Shown here one piece after another: positions 1 through 12,533 of a stretch of 64,000 bases of DNA. Below the pieces are notes generated by a model. That model worked only from the letters and a program-made list of their open reading frames with translations. It made no database searches and was not told the origin of the DNA. A program made the translations under genes and the position numbers. How positions within the stretch are numbered: position 1 is the first letter of the stretch; the number at the start of each line of letters is the position of its first letter. The stretch covers positions 217,331,982 to 217,395,981 of the forward strand of contig CP136063.1 in NCBI GenBank assembly GCA_032622095.1, in the 5' to 3' direction. The stretch is from Siphonodentalium dalli (taxonomy: Eukaryota; Mollusca; Scaphopoda; Gadilida; Siphonodentaliidae).

Positions 1-930
1 GTAAAACGAGTAAAATAGTATGGATATTGGTAAAACGAGTAACAAAACTATATATTAAAGATCTGTAATATATCATTATCATCATTGGTATATCCTCCAA
101 TGCATTATATATAAAGACAAGAAAGTAATAACTAGAGAACAAAAAGGAAGGTCAGTTAGGTCAGACTCGCAGTCCTATTCAGTATTCGAGCTATTCGTCG
201 GTATCATGATAGCGGACACAAGTGTTGGGAGGTTATATAATTTACGTTTCGGTTTCGGTTTTAGTATGCAATCACTTAACATATAGCAATTACTGCCAAA
301 TTGAGTGTTAATTAGTCCCACAGGCACAACCAGTTACAGAGTAGCATGGAGCATCAATTTCCTTGATAAAAGGGAAGATTATTGAAGAAGTTTTGGGTTG
401 CTTCAACTACGATGTCTGTTTGAGTCACTCAATTGAATTGATCATATTAAATCACAACACGGAGGAAGAACGGGAAGAGTGAAGACATTGTGCAGCTGAT
501 CTCAATCTTCAAACTTTGTCGACTTACATAGTTTTTATAAACCCCACTGTAAAACAGTTTTATATATAGTATGTCGTGGTGTGGTTCCAATTTGAATCCA
601 TGTTGCTTCGTGCAGTATTATCTATTAAGTTACGAAAGCACGCATTGCCACACAACGTCACTTTTACGTTGTCACTTCCTTGTGTGCATTCAGAATTGAT
701 ACACAGTGACTGCACACGTGCTTTTGTCGGAAGAAAACTTCAAAGGGTCGGAATTGATTGAAGGTCGCCGACACTTCCAGACAGTTCGAGAATTGCTACT
801 AAGTATCTGATATTACCGCGTGTACCAATTAATGCTTGCATTGCACTCTACTATCGGTGACACAGGATTTAGTATTAGTTTTGCATCATTTAACCTAATA
901 TTTTGAGGATTATTCACGTTCACATTCAAC
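1..930. other. No recognisable feature
   Basis: AT-rich sequence with no repeat, palindrome or credible reading frame. A 61-residue ORF at 576-761 has no coding character and no good splice context. Confidence 0.5.
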
Positions 931-945
931 TGACAACGGGATGCG

Positions 946-1028
946 GTTACGTCCGGTTCATTTTTTTCTAACCGGTTACGTCGCTAACCGGATGCTAACC
1001 GGTTAACCGTCTAACCGCTTCAGCTCTA
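946..1028. repeat. hAT-like subterminal repeats (one element end)
   Basis: Several copies of the palindromic motif TAACCGGTTA and its variants lie within 80 bp and run up to CGCTTCAGCTCTA at 1016-1028. Short repeated palindromes next to an end reading CTCTA (TAGAG when reversed) match the ends of the complete hAT elements elsewhere in this window. No partner end (TAGAGCTGAAGCG) was found upstream, so the other end is probably outside the window or lost. Confidence 0.35.
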
Positions 1029-1490
1029 GTACAAACTATCATAATTCAAACGCTCTTTATTGCCTACCACGTTTCAACGGAAGTATGGATGCTCTTTATA
1101 AGAGGCTATAATTGGAATTTTTGCAAGGCTGGCAACAAACGAGTAAAATTTATTCGCTTGAAAGCCGATAGCTGGCCATCAAAACCTCATATACCGGTAT
1201 GTCATTTATACGTTGTCATTTCTGCTGATACATGTAAGTACATCGTAAAATAGCAACTATTCAATTAAATCAAACACAAGTCTACATATAATGGCGTACC
1301 CATTTGATTTCAAACGCCGATGCCGGAAAAAAAATGTACGGTAATTCAATGTCCCGCTAAAAAAACACAACTACCACCCGATACTTTTTCTGTAACTCCA
1401 CCCATATTTGATCTTCTGATTGGTCAGATTCACATCCTGAACGGAGACTGACATACTGCTGCAGAGAAACGACAGACATCATGCTTATAC

Positions 1491-4400
1491 CAGGGGGGGG
1501 GGTCGGAAAAAATTTCCAGGCACGTATGATGATTTTGTTTTTTCCGGCCTCGGACCACTCACCCACCCAATTTCTTCAGTTTCCGGCCTTTTTTTCCAGA
1601 CAATTTTGGACACCCACCCTTTTTAGCTCAACTTACTTTTGTAAGTTTGAGCTATTGCCATGGTTTGGCGTCCGTCGTCCGTGTGTCCGTGTGTCCGTCA
1701 ACAATTTCCTTTGGCGCGGGCTACAGGTTGTACCTTTGTTCTGATCTTCATGAAATTTGTCATGAATGTTGACATTGACATGTAGATGGGAACGAGTCAT
1801 TTTGGGGTCATTCGGCCAAAAAACATGGCCGCTGGCAGCCATCTTGGATTTCAAGATTCAATCCATTGGCGCGGCCTACAGGTCGTACTGTTCATCTGAT
1901 CATCATGAAATTTGTCATTGATGTTAATATTGACATGTAGATGGGAACGAGTGATTTTGGGGTCGTTCGGCCAAAAAACATGGCTGCCAGCAGCCATCTT
2001 GGATTTTACTCTTTGCATGACTAAATCCTTTGGCGTGGGCTACAGGTCGTTGTTTTGGTCGGAAGTTTATGAAATTTGTCATGGATGTTAACACTGTCAT
2101 GTAGATGGGAACGAGTGATTTTGGAGTTGTTCGGCCAAAAAACATGGCCGCCAGCAGCCATCTTGGATTTTACTCTTTGCATGACTAAATCCTTTGGCGC
2201 GGGCTACAGGTTGTACCTTTGGTCTAATCTTTATGAAATTTGTCATGAATGTTGACATTGACATGTAGATGGGAACGAATCATTGTGGGGTCATTCGGCC
2301 AAAAAACATGGCCGCTGGCGGCCATCTTAGATTTCAAAATTCAATCCATTGGCGCGGGCTACAGGTCGTACTGTTCGTCTGATCATCATGAAATTTGTCA
2401 TGGATGTTAATATTGACATGTAGATGGGAACGAGTCATTTTGGGGTTGTTCGGCCAATAAACATGGCCGCCAGCAGCCATCTTGGATTTTACTCTTTGCA
2501 TGACTAAATCCTTTGGCGCGGGCTACAGGTCGTAGCTTCGATCGGAACATCATGAAATTTGTCATGGATGTTAACAATGACATGTAGATGGGAACGAGGG
2601 ATTTTGGGGTCGTTCGGCCGAAAAACATGGCCGCCAGCAGCCATCTTGGATTTTACTCTTTGCATGACTAAATCCTTTGGCCCGGGCTACAGGTCGTACC
2701 TTTGGTCTGATCTTTATGAAATTTGTCATGAATGTTGACATTGACATATAGATGGGAACGAGTCATTTTGGGGTCATTCGGCCAAAAAACATGGCCGCTG
2801 GCAGCCATCTTGGATTTCAAGATTCAATCCATTGGCGCGGGCTGCAGATCGTACTGTTCCCCTGATCATCATGAAATTTGTCATTGATGTTAATAATGAC
2901 ATGTAGATGGGAACGAGTGATTTTGGTGTCGTTCGGCCAAAAAACATGGTCGCCAGCAGCCATCTTGGATTTTACTCTTTGCATGACTAAATCCTTTGGC
3001 GCGGGCTACAGGTTGTACCTTTGGTCTAATCTTTATGAAATTTGTCATGAATGTTGACATTGACATGTAGATGGGAACGAATCATTGTGGGGTCATTCGG
3101 CCAAAAAACATGGCCGCTGGCGGCCATCTTAGATATCAAAATTCAATCCATTGGCGCGGCCTACAGGTCGTACTGTTCGTCTGATCATCATGAAATTTGT
3201 CATTGATGTTAATAATGACATGTAGATGGGATCGTTTTGGGGTCGTTCGGCCAATAAACATGGCCGCCAGCAGCCATCTTGGATTTTACTCTTTGCATGA
3301 CTAAATCCTTTGGCGCGGGCTACAGGTCGTAGCTTTGATCGGAACATCATGAAAGTTGTCATGGATGTTAACAATGACATGTAGATGGGAACGAGGGATT
3401 TTGGGGTCGTTCGGCCGAAAAACATGGCCGCCAGCAGCCATCTTGGATGTTACTATTTGCATGACTAAATCGTTTGGTGCGGGCTACAGGTCGTACCTTT
3501 GGTCTGATCTTTATGAAATTTGTCATGAATGTTGACATTGACATGTAGATGGGAACGAGTCATTTTGGGGTCATTCGGCCAAAAAACATGGCCGCTGGCA
3601 GCCATCTTGGATTTCAAGATTCAATCCATTGGCGCGGGCTACAGGTTGTACTGTTCGTCTGATCATCATGAAATTTGTCATTGATGTTAATAATGACATG
3701 TAGATGGGATCGTTTTGGGGTCATTCGGTCAAAAAACATGGCCACCAGCAGCCATCTTGGATTTTACTCTTTGCATGACTAAATCCTTTGGTGTGGGCTA
3801 CAGGTCGTAGCTTTGGTCAGATGGTCATGAAATTTGTCATGAATTATAACAATGACATGTAGATGGGAACGAGTCGTTTTGGGGTCATTCTGTTTAAAAA
3901 ACATGGCCACCAGCATTTTACTCTTTGCATGACTAAATCCTTTGGTGTGGGGTACAGGTCATACCTTTGGTCTGATCTTTATTAAATTTGTCATGGATGT
4001 TAACACTGACATGTAGATAGGAACGAGTTGTACCTTTGGTCTAATCTTTATGAAATTTGTCATGAATGTTGACATTGACATGTAGATGGGAACGAATCAT
4101 TGTGGGGTCATTCGGCCAAATAACATGGCTGCCAGCAGCCATCTTGGATTTCAAAATTCAATCCATTGGCGCGGTCTACAGGTCGTACTGTTCGTCTGAT
4201 CATCATGAAATTTGTAGGTCGTAGCTTTGGTCAGATCTTCATAAAATTTGTCATGGATGTTAACAATTATACGTAGATGGGAACGAGTCCTTTTGGGGTC
4301 AATTGGTAAAAAAAAATGGCCACCAGCAGCCATCTTGTATCTTACTCTTTGCATCACTAAATCCTTTGGCGCAGGTTAGACATTTCAATTAGCACCTTTC

Positions 4401-5825
4401 CTATTCCTCCATTTACTGTCAACCATTAAATTATTCCCCTACCTAAGTTGAGCTACAGTGTCATTGACACTTTCATTTTCCATTTCAGGAATTTTTTTCC
4501 GGTCAGTTTTGGACACCCACCCCCCCTAAATTTGAGAAAATTATCAATTGAGCAACCAAATAGCTGATTATCCATTATCCCTGATTATCCTGCATTATCC
4601 AGCATTATTAGGCTTTAACCATGAAGATATATGAACCATGAAATAAAACTGCAATATTGTATAAGAAGAATTCAAAATACAGGAGTTTGACTGAGTTTGC
4701 GGCAACTGTCTGAGAACCGTCTGTCATAGTTTATTGCGCGATATTTTAATAGAACAGTGCATAATGAAGATAACGATACTATTTGAATTTATCATATAAG
4801 TGTCATTAATCAAGAAATGTTTCAACATAATCACAATTCTAGCGATAGGCAGAATGCCAAAGTTTTTATTAACATTCATTTTCATAATATATAGTCATAT
4901 GATCTAGTCACATAATCAGATTTGAGTATTCTACAGACTACATGGTACAACACATTTCAGATTATTTTATATTTTGATATTTGCTATGTGATTTATTGCT
5001 TGAACCAAATTGTTTATCAACACATGTGGAAATACAACTGTTCATCCCAGTTCAAAGAATAATGCTTATTCCAAACATTATAGCCATGATATACCCGTAT
5101 GACTCTTCTCGGGGCATCTCAGAAACCAGAACTGAGGAAACATGTTATAGCGTGTAATGGCATGCTGGTAGCCACTGCCTGAAGTATTAGGCTTCGTAAT
5201 AATTGGGAATAACATATGGATAGATAGCCCAATCTCACTTCTTTTTTGCTCACGATATCAGTGACGATAAAATCTTTGTTACTGTGATTAACATTAAAAG
5301 CTGATCCACATTAACTTGGAAAACAATTTGAAATTGTTCAAGCTGGCCCGGCTGGCCTTCAATTTATATGTTAAGATTTTATGTTTTACGTTTTCAAAAG
5401 TCTATTTTATTCCATTATTTATTATATCTTTATTTCCATGTCACATATGGTCAAGTGTCCTTTCATTTTATTGCTTATTTTCAGCTGAGTTTTGAATAGT
5501 TATTCTTATTTTGTTGTATCAGTAGATGGAATCCTGATTAAATTTTATTTTTTATCAATAGCGCAGTTTCTTGTTCTATCAAGTTGAATTTGGGTTATTG
5601 TTGGCCATTGTGCAACTGATCCAACTTCTGATAACCTCTATATGTAGTATAGCATTGCTATTATCTATATATGATCTGTTTCTGTTCAAAACACATAAAA
5701 ATAAGACCCAATAGCAGAAATGGAAAAAAAAATTTGAACATGGAAAAAACTGCTTTTCGGACCCGAGAGACACCCACCCACCCCATCATACGTGCCTGGA
5801 AATTTTTTCCGACTCCCCCCCCCTG
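1491..5825. mobile_element. 4.3 kb TIR DNA transposon, non-autonomous, carrying a satellite array
   Basis: The left end reads CAGGGGGGGGGGTCGG followed by AAAAAATTTCCAGGCACG, through TATGATG at about 1531. The right end (5785-5825) is its reverse complement except in the G/C run, giving terminal inverted repeats of about 40 bp. The flanks carry an identical CTTATAC at 1484-1490 and 5826-5832 (8 bp GCTTATAC if the boundary shifts by one base). The perfect duplication argues for one insertion event. No transposase-like ORF is present. The interior is a ~160 bp tandem array (1650-4375) plus 1.3 kb of AT-rich DNA. A further 'TTTTGGACACCCACCC' block occurs just inside the left TIR (1604) and again at 4504, just past the array. 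The superfamily is uncertain: a 7-8 bp duplication allows hAT, P or Mutator-like. Confidence 0.75.
1650..4375 (+). repeat. ~160 bp tandem satellite with alternating monomer types
   Basis: About 16 head-to-tail monomers are marked by 'TTGGCGCGGGCTACAGG' near 1711, 1866, 2030, 2194, 2350, 2515, 2678, 2833, 2997, 3151, 3310, 3473, 3629 and 3789, then degenerate copies to 4375. Each monomer contains ATGAAATTTGTCATG, GACATGTAGATGGGAACGAG, a TTCGGCCAAAAAACATGGCC block and GCAGCCATCTTGGATTT. Two linker types alternate irregularly: one ending TTCAAGATTCAATCCA and one ending TTTTACTCTTTGCATGACTAAATCC. This suggests a higher-order repeat. Minus-strand ORFs across it (for example 2407-2628 and 3129-3425) are translations of the repeat. 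Confidence 0.9.
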
Positions 5826-5832
5826 CTTATAC

Positions 5833-6978
5833 TGCATATTTAAAATCTATTATAGTTGACGAAGTTATTCTGGTTTCGTCAACTACGAAACCAGAATGTT
5901 AGTTAGTTGTGATTTATTTACTGCTAATAAGCCTATTAGATGTATTCTTCATTCCATTTGTAACGACATGTACATATATTCACTCTCCAGCAGTTCTGTA
6001 GCGAACGTTTTACTCCATACATTGGGAAACACAACCACACGACCGCTCCATGCGATACACTGATGCATGCACATTGTACCTGTATATATCATAAAAAAGT
6101 CTTAACAAGAGTCCAAAACTGCAAATAAATTGCCTTAATTGGAACGAATGCGTAGATATCTGTTGTTTTGGCTGTCAATTTATAAACTCCATCCATCACC
6201 TGGTGTCAGGCCGCATTGATTGGCATTGCACATGCAGGCATGAAAATAAAATGCCGTGATTAATCTTATATCTGTGGAACTTTTAACGAGATCCTTGTGG
6301 AGGTATTATTTTTTGATGACGACCGACTGAGCATGTGCTTTGACCGCCTTGTACCTTGACACACTGGCACTGTCAGGTCCGGAATCTATTTTAGTTACAT
6401 CAAAGGACAACTTGAAGTGAAAGGGGCTATGTTGGTCAGCCTTTCCGTGTCCTTGACCTCGCTCATTTTGGCATGTTTCGGTCCGCCTGGACACAGTCAG
6501 GCACATCATCTATTCTCTCTAAATAATGACACTGAATATAGCATATTTGCCATATTAATACAGAATGTATAGTCCTATAAATAAAAACACGTTAAAGATG
6601 TTCTGTCTCTTTGTAAACATGTGTTATCTCATTTTATAATAAAATATTTGAAATAAAATCAATATTAATTGAGAGAAGCATTTCCAGATATAGGTATTCA
6701 ACTCATGTTTATTATTTTAAAACCATGAAACTATTTAAAAATTGTTATATGAAGAGATAATCCATCTTTAACACAAGTTTATATTTCAGCATAACATTTT
6801 CATTCAAGTCCTGTGATCAGGGTTACAAATCACTATATGTTAATGTAGTTGGTCATACTACAACTAGTAGCCGACGACAGCCGGTTGTCAACTGGATATC
6901 CGGCTATTCATTTCATCACTACCAGTAGTGTCCAACAGCCACAGCACTGTAGTCTTCAGTAAAACATACATACTAAAA
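5833..6978. other. No recognisable feature
   Basis: Unique AT-rich sequence. One short palindrome (GTTGACGAAGT...CTGGTTTCGTCAACTACGAAACCAG) lies near 5857-5892. A 67-residue minus-strand ORF at 6306-6509 has no recognisable motif. Confidence 0.4.
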
Positions 6979-7240
6979 CTCATTTGCAGAATGAGGTCCC
7001 CAGAGGGTGAATTTGGTGATCCTATCCCACACAGCGGGCTAGCTGGGAAGATTCTATATCCCTTAGTTATCATTTGCAGAAGATAAAATGCATATAAATC
7101 GAGGTGTCACTAATGGGTGAACATCGTCAACTTCAACTGGGGGAACTTTAATCTGATCCTAGGTCTCCCATAGTAGTTGAGGCCTAAGGCTAAGCAGAAC
7201 GAGGTTCCCAGAGGGTAAATTTGGTGATGCTAGCCCGCCG
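6979..7240. mobile_element. GAGG-family MITE, degenerate
   Basis: Starts with CATTTGCAGAATGAGGTCCC and GAGGGTGAATTTGGTGATG and contains the family interior (AGATAAAATGCATA, TCTCCCATAGTAGTTGAGGCC). It ends in a second GAGGTTCCCAGAGGGTAAATT block in the same sense, so the expected inverted right arm is missing or rearranged. Confidence 0.7.
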
Positions 7241-7400
7241 TGCTTGAGAATATACTACTAGTACTAGTAGTACATCATCTCATTTGTCAGATTAATTATG
7301 TACTTGCTACAGGAACCATCTATGATTTCTATTAACTAGTCTCAGATGCTTTCATAGGGAATAGCTAAGGAATAATAAAACTAAGTTTATTTCGTGTTCT

Positions 7401-8716
7401 TTAACCCTTTCATGAAGGGAGCTGCGCTGGTGCAGCATTAAATATCCTGTGCCAGTGCATTCTCTTATATATGCGCATCTCCCATACGGAGCCTCACATC
7501 TATAAGAGAATGCTCTGGCTTACAAGGTGAAGATAAATATATTTAGGCCAATGTTTTCTCTCATTTACTCGAGGCTACCTATGAGAGACTCGCATATATA
7601 AGAGAATGCATTAGCATTGGGGTTTCGCAACATTTCAGGAAGCTCCAGTCATGGAAGTAGGGCCCGACGAATCTTCGAGATTTGATTTCGAATCTTACGT
7701 TCGAAAGCGGTCGGGTGATTCGGGATATTTCGAATCGTTACAAACAAGTTCTTTGTCACTGGGAATAGACTGCATTATCTATAAAAAATATTCATATTAT
7801 CCCCAATAATTAACACAAGTCTCCTTCCACGACCATCTGTGACCTCCATGGTCCAATGTGTATAGGGTAAGTTGCCCAAAAGCTCACTGCTCGTATATAT
7901 ATTTTGCCACACCAGTCCCAATGCTGATTACTCGTGGAAGGTCGGTGCAACTCGTGCAACATGCAGGTATAGGTCTGATGGTTTGCATGTTCATCCCGGT
8001 TGTACCATAATCGTAGCGCACACGGATTCCTCCACCACATAAAACCAGAAATTATGCGATACTGAAGTTAGTGAATTTCTTGTGGGACATATTTGTATGT
8101 CGGTATCTGACATTCTTACCAGAAAAGCCTATATTGCGTTACTCAGATCAATCAAATAATATCATTTTTTTTAAACTCAAAATTAAAACGATATAAATAT
8201 ATTAAATAAACATTTTGGGCTCCATCATGCCATCTCCAATTCCGACCAACATCTTTATCTGGGAAATGGAATATAATTTGTTAACCATACAGCTTTCCAA
8301 CAGACAGCCCCAATTTGGGATACTATATATAGTTCTCTGTAAACCCGTTTGCGTATGCGCTATTCCCAAGTCACGATGCGCAATTTTGATATCGCGTGTG
8401 CCTGCTGTGCGCGACAGGGTGAAGCGTACATGCGAGAAGAGTTTCCGTTTGCAATGACTCGAATCAGACTCCATTGACTCCAAAGTTCCAAACTGCTTTC
8501 TTTCACGAACTTCACGAATAGTGGAAGTGGCACAAAATATGAAATGATGTCGTGCCATTCTCATATATTAAACTGTTTTAAACTGTGATTAAGTATTGTA
8601 TTTATAAATATTCGATTCGAGATTTGATTCGATTTCGAATCATTATCCTGATTCGATTCGAGATTCGATTCGATGTTGAAATTGCCGATTCGTCGGGCCC
8701 TACATGGAAGGGTTAA
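7401..8716. mobile_element. PB2 piggyBac-like MITE, split by a hAT insertion
   Basis: The left end is TTAACCCTTTCATGAAGGGA at 7401 and the right end GGAAGGGTTAA ends at 8716, so the element has TTAA on both sides and CCCTTT/AGGG termini, the piggyBac pattern. Two internal hairpins carry ATTCTCTTATATATGCG and CATATATAAGAGAATGCA. The MITE is interrupted at CATGGAAG (7650-7657) by the element at 7658-8702, so about 270 bp of it remain. Confidence 0.8.
7658..8702. mobile_element. Non-autonomous hAT element with TTCGAATC subterminal repeats
   Basis: A 16 bp perfect terminal inverted repeat, TAGGGCCCGACGAATC (7658-7673) and its complement (8687-8702), is flanked by an identical 8 bp duplication CATGGAAG (7650-7657 and 8703-8710). 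An 8 bp duplication with short TIRs is the hAT signature. Both ends are rich in GATTCGA/TTCGAATC. The ORFs at 7810-8040 and 8202-8564 (minus strand) show no transposase motif, so it was probably mobilised in trans. Confidence 0.9.
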
Positions 8717-8759
8717 ATATGAATTCTATCGCTGTATTCTCTGACTGATTTGTTTGCAG

Positions 8760-8819
8760 ATGTGACAGATCAAACACAAATTTGGGAGGCATGAATTCCA
8801 GTTACAACCAAAGGTCAAG
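8760..8819 (+). CDS. Candidate 60 nt internal coding exon, unidentified gene
   Basis: The segment follows a splice acceptor (CTCTGACTGATTTGTTTGCAG, with CTGAC as a possible branch site) and ends in AAG followed by the donor GTATGAAC. Only one of three frames is open: skipping the first base it encodes CDRSNTNLGGMNSSYNQRS plus two bases of the next codon. That phase joins without a stop to the 28 nt candidate exon at 10800-10827. I do not recognise the peptide. It lies 44 bp downstream of the PB2 MITE, in sequence that is otherwise not repetitive. No transcript evidence is available, and chance splice-like sites are common in AT-rich DNA. Confidence 0.35.
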
Positions 8820-8829
8820 GTATGAACTT

Positions 8830-10640
8830 ATTTTATCTTTTACAATTTCCCTCTTTTTCTCCTAAGGCCAAAACAAAAAAGTTCTCTGTTTCTAATAATT
8901 TTCCAGACAGGCAGGCAGGGCTTTTTCAAAAAAAAAAAAAAAAATCTTTTCAACCTTTCAGCTGTTAGCGATATAATAGTGAAGTCAAGGTCACATGGAA
9001 TATCAATGTGTATTGAAAATGAGCCAAGCATTGGATAAAAACATGCTGTTTTTTAATTCATTCACTCTGCAGTAAGATCTCTACCAACGTTGAGCTTAAT
9101 AACCATCTTATTTTTGCTTTTGGGATTGGGAAAAATGATAAATATTAACAATTAGACTAGCCTTCTGGAGAAAATTGAAAAAAAATCTCAGCCAAAATTT
9201 CGCCCAATACATGTGGCATTGTCTGTGCATTTCTGATTTCTGTATCCTTGATGACACAAGCCGTATTCTAGTATTGAAAAGACTAGGGTATTTCGTGATC
9301 GACTTTAAAATCGACAGTCAAAATCAAGTTGAATTCTACTATTAAAACAACAAACCCCATTACACATGGAAAACTTTCATTTTACAATGTGGCTATTGAG
9401 TACTATAAAATCACTGCGAGATAACTGCTTTACCCATTTTTCGCTGGTGTTACTATCAGCAGACTGAAACCGGTGGCAGGGGCTACTAAATTTGTATCCA
9501 TCCAGGGGTGTCCTGAAGGTGGATTTTTTTTTTTTTTTTTTGAAAATCCAATGCATTCGCCGCCATTGAGAGAGAATCTAGGAGTCTCTGAGTCAGTATT
9601 TTGAATTTTACTAGGGGGTCAATTTGATCAAGTTTCTCAAGAGTAACTTTGGAAATTTTTATATATGTATGGAAATGCTTATAAATTATTGTCAGATATC
9701 TTTAGGTTCAATGGATTATGCTTATCGTGAAATGAGACTTACCGTTATCACTCTAATTCATATCATAGGCTATTTTCTAAAATTCAAGTGAGAAACACAT
9801 ACATAATATAGTGCAGAAATAATGTTTATTAAGTTAAGTGTTTACTAGTGGTACTAACTGATAACCTGATAACCAGGTTGATTTGATCAAATTGTGATTG
9901 TTCCTGTACTCTATTGTGTAATTTCACTTGAATTTGTTTGAAATACTAAAGAGTGAAGGCTGAATGATAACGAACCTGAACTCAAACTTTTTGAAGTTTT
10001 CACATATGAAAGCTTGATAAAGCTAAGCATACCATACAGTATAATTCCACCTGTTAAACTTAAATATTTTGTAAACTTAAATGTCTTACATGTATGTCAA
10101 TATAGAAAAATGTATTTGTATCTTGTAATGAATGATATGAATTGTGACCTGATTAAAAAAAAAAAAAAAAAAAAACCATACTGGTTACTGGTATGAAAAC
10201 CGGCCTGGATATATCCCTGAGTTAATTACACGCATATTGACAGAGATTACAAAATAAATGTGTTGGTATAATTATTGTATTCAATTAAACTGACGTGACC
10301 TGACACAAATTGAAAGAGCATCAAAGGCTCCAAAGCGCGGCTGCCGATACCGTGATCTTTGATTGGCCATCGTGCAACGATGTTTATTTATTAGCGACAT
10401 GGTCGATTTCATAACTGGTTTATGTTTAAACAAATCTAAATAGCGCGGCTTTTGTTTTAAATTTTAACACTGTCCTTGCCCTTGTTAGTATATTGTATTG
10501 TACCATTGTTCCGCTTATTTCCATTGCGGCTTGTCCTCTTCACATGCTCAAGATTCAATTTGGTAGTTGGATTCTCTCCATGCGGGGGGAGGGTGTACAG
10601 GACTTACTAAAAGGCCCAGCAAATACCACTTTCGTGGCTG
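8830..10640. other. Probable intron; simple tracts only
   Basis: Contains A17-18 near 8926-8943, a T run near 9523-9541 and A20 near 10156-10175. There is no transposon end and no coding-like ORF. It is consistent with intron sequence between the candidate exons, but nothing proves that. Confidence 0.3.
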
Positions 10641-10647
10641 TTTACAG

Positions 10648-10687
10648 GTCTTGAGCAGGCCCCCGACAAAATACAAATCCTGCGGCA
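10648..10687 (+). CDS. Weak candidate exon, 40 nt
   Basis: Sits between the acceptor-like GGCTGTTTACAG and the donor GTAAGTTTAG, with ACTTACTAA upstream as a possible branch site. Read in the frame that joins to the 10800 exon it gives LEQAPDKIQILR. However, its phase does not fit the 8760-8819 exon: that join creates a stop. It would have to be an alternative or differently spliced exon, or a false site. The 112 bp to the next candidate exon would be a short intron with good ends (GTAAGT...TTTGCTTTCAG). Confidence 0.22.
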
Positions 10688-10799
10688 GTAAGTTTAGAGT
10701 GATTGAGTCTTTTTTGTATTCTTTCCTTCAAATTTGCAACATGTTGTCAATGTCAAGTTGAGCTACAGTGTCATTTAAAATTTTATTATTTGCTTTCAG

Positions 10800-10827
10800 T
10801 GATTACTACGCTCCTGGTGGAATCAAG
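10800..10827 (+). CDS. Candidate 28 nt microexon
   Basis: Bounded by a strong acceptor (TTTTATTATTTGCTTTCAG) and the donor GTTAGTGTG. After the first base it encodes DYYAPGGIK and ends in phase 0. The first base completes a codon with either upstream candidate exon, so the DYYAPGGIK frame is compatible with both. At 28 nt it falls within the microexon size range. No protein family is recognised, and the next downstream exon was not found. Confidence 0.33.
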
Positions 10828-10829
10828 GT

Positions 10830-11246
10830 TAGTGTGATTTTATTAACAACATAGTGATACTTATCACAGGTGATGGATATGACAGTATTGTCCATAAAAG
10901 AGCTGATGTAATCTGATGTAATCCATATTAGTAAAACATGCTTAAGTTTCGCGCTGGATATGACAAAGATTCATTCTCGGGAAACATTGTGTTCTCCAAA
11001 AGCTCTGCGCTCTATGATATAAATTTGCCACCCCCCCATATTTTCTAGGATATCTTCAGATCTAGTAATCAGAATACTATGAAACTTATGGGAAAATAAT
11101 CGCTAGTATATGACCAACATATTCTGTAACTATCGATTTGGAATGTGGCTACATTCTTGAATATACTCTGCAATTGAATTCACCAGGAGGGAACATATAT
11201 TACATAAAATACCATACTCCCAAAAAAGTCAAATATCATTGACCAT
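10830..11246. other. No recognisable feature
   Basis: AT-rich unique sequence before the hAT element. No repeat ends or ORFs were noted. Confidence 0.3.
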
Positions 11247-11323
11247 TAGGCTTGCCGCGAATATTCGATTAATATTCAACATATGCGGTAGTCGTCGGTT
11301 ATTTACTTTCGTCGACTAATCTC

Positions 11324-11354
<31 letters not shown>

Positions 11355-12525
11355 TGTGGTGTATGTGAACAGTACTATGCACAAATGCCATGCCTGGAAG
11401 TAAAAGTTAACAGCGTAAGTAGCACAATTTATGACCCGACAGCCTGTTCTCTCGCCACTTCTGATTCGGCTTCGTTTGTCTTTGATGTCGCAGCCGACGT
11501 GTGGCAGTCATCTTCAAAGAATTCCGTGTGCGACATGTTCTCAGTCCTTGGTGGGCCAGTGGCTTCTTTTGATATCATGTTACGGCCTTGCCATTGTTTA
11601 TAAATTATGTTTAACTGAATTTATGTTCCTATGGATTGGTAATTAGCAATCATTATAGCCAAAATGGATGACATGCATCGGACTGCATCTGTGTTTCATT
11701 TTTCAAATTTAATACTGTATAACGGTTACCATTATTCACAAAGTTTGCGGGACATGGAATGTTCAATGTTGGACGACGTGCAACGGACTGCATTTTTCAA
11801 ATTTCATACTGTAAAACGGTCACCAAAGTTTGCGGGACATGAAATGTCCAAAGTTACTAGACAGTTAATCAGCAACAAGTTTGTGTCAAAACTTACCGTA
11901 TTAGTGCCACATACATTACATTCTCCAATGTGGTAACGTATATAAACTATTAATTTGCTTCATTATTTCTTGTAACTTTTTGTTGAAAATGTCCAGGTAA
12001 TACACCCCCACAAATATCAGGCACTGTCTAACTGTAGGCCTCTCCCCACCCCCAGCTACCACACTGCACGATGTTATGTGCTGCATGCACTTTGAATAAC
12101 AAAACTAAAAGTATAGTAACAAGCAGTTCGCACACACCGAAGCCGCAAAATAAACTAAGTGTTCTATATATGTCGGGTGAAGTAATCTGTACACAATGTG
12201 ATTCTCTGCAAACTAACTATAGTCCGTTTTCAATAAGTATGCAACAATTCCACACGCTTTCAATTGGCACTGCGATGCATGTTCACAGGGAACATTGATT
12301 GCCTGGACAGATATTATAAAAATAGCGACGAGGAGGGCATTTACCGGCTCCGCAAATTTGAGTTTAGGTGGCCAATGACTGGCGGGAGCCTCAGAATGAC
12401 AAGCCTTTATCACTTGTTTACCTAGGTGTAATATAGGCCGCATATATATCAACGATTAATCGACTAACGATCGATTATAACGGTCGATTAGTCGATTCTG
12501 AAAACTCGTAGTCATGGCAACCCTA
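11247..12525. mobile_element. Non-autonomous hAT element with a long poly-G tract
   Basis: The ends are TAGGCTTGCC (11247) and GGCAACCCTA (12525), a 10 bp TIR with one mismatch. They are flanked by TTGACCAT and TTGACCAA (11239-11246 and 12526-12533, 7 of 8 identical). Subterminal repeats are CGATTAATATTC, GTCGACTAATC and AATCGACTAACGATCGATTA. The interior holds a G29 run (11326-11354) and two diverged ~95 bp direct copies around 11664-11850 (CATGCATCGGACTGCAT / CGTGCAACGGACTGCAT ... TTTGCGGGACATG). ORFs in it (11385-11603, 11664-11936) look fortuitous and the latter includes the duplication. Confidence 0.85.
11326..11354 (+). repeat. Homopolymer G29
   Basis: An uninterrupted run of 29 G, the longest of five long G/C runs in this AT-rich window. 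Confidence 0.95.
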
Positions 12526-12533
12526 TTGACCAA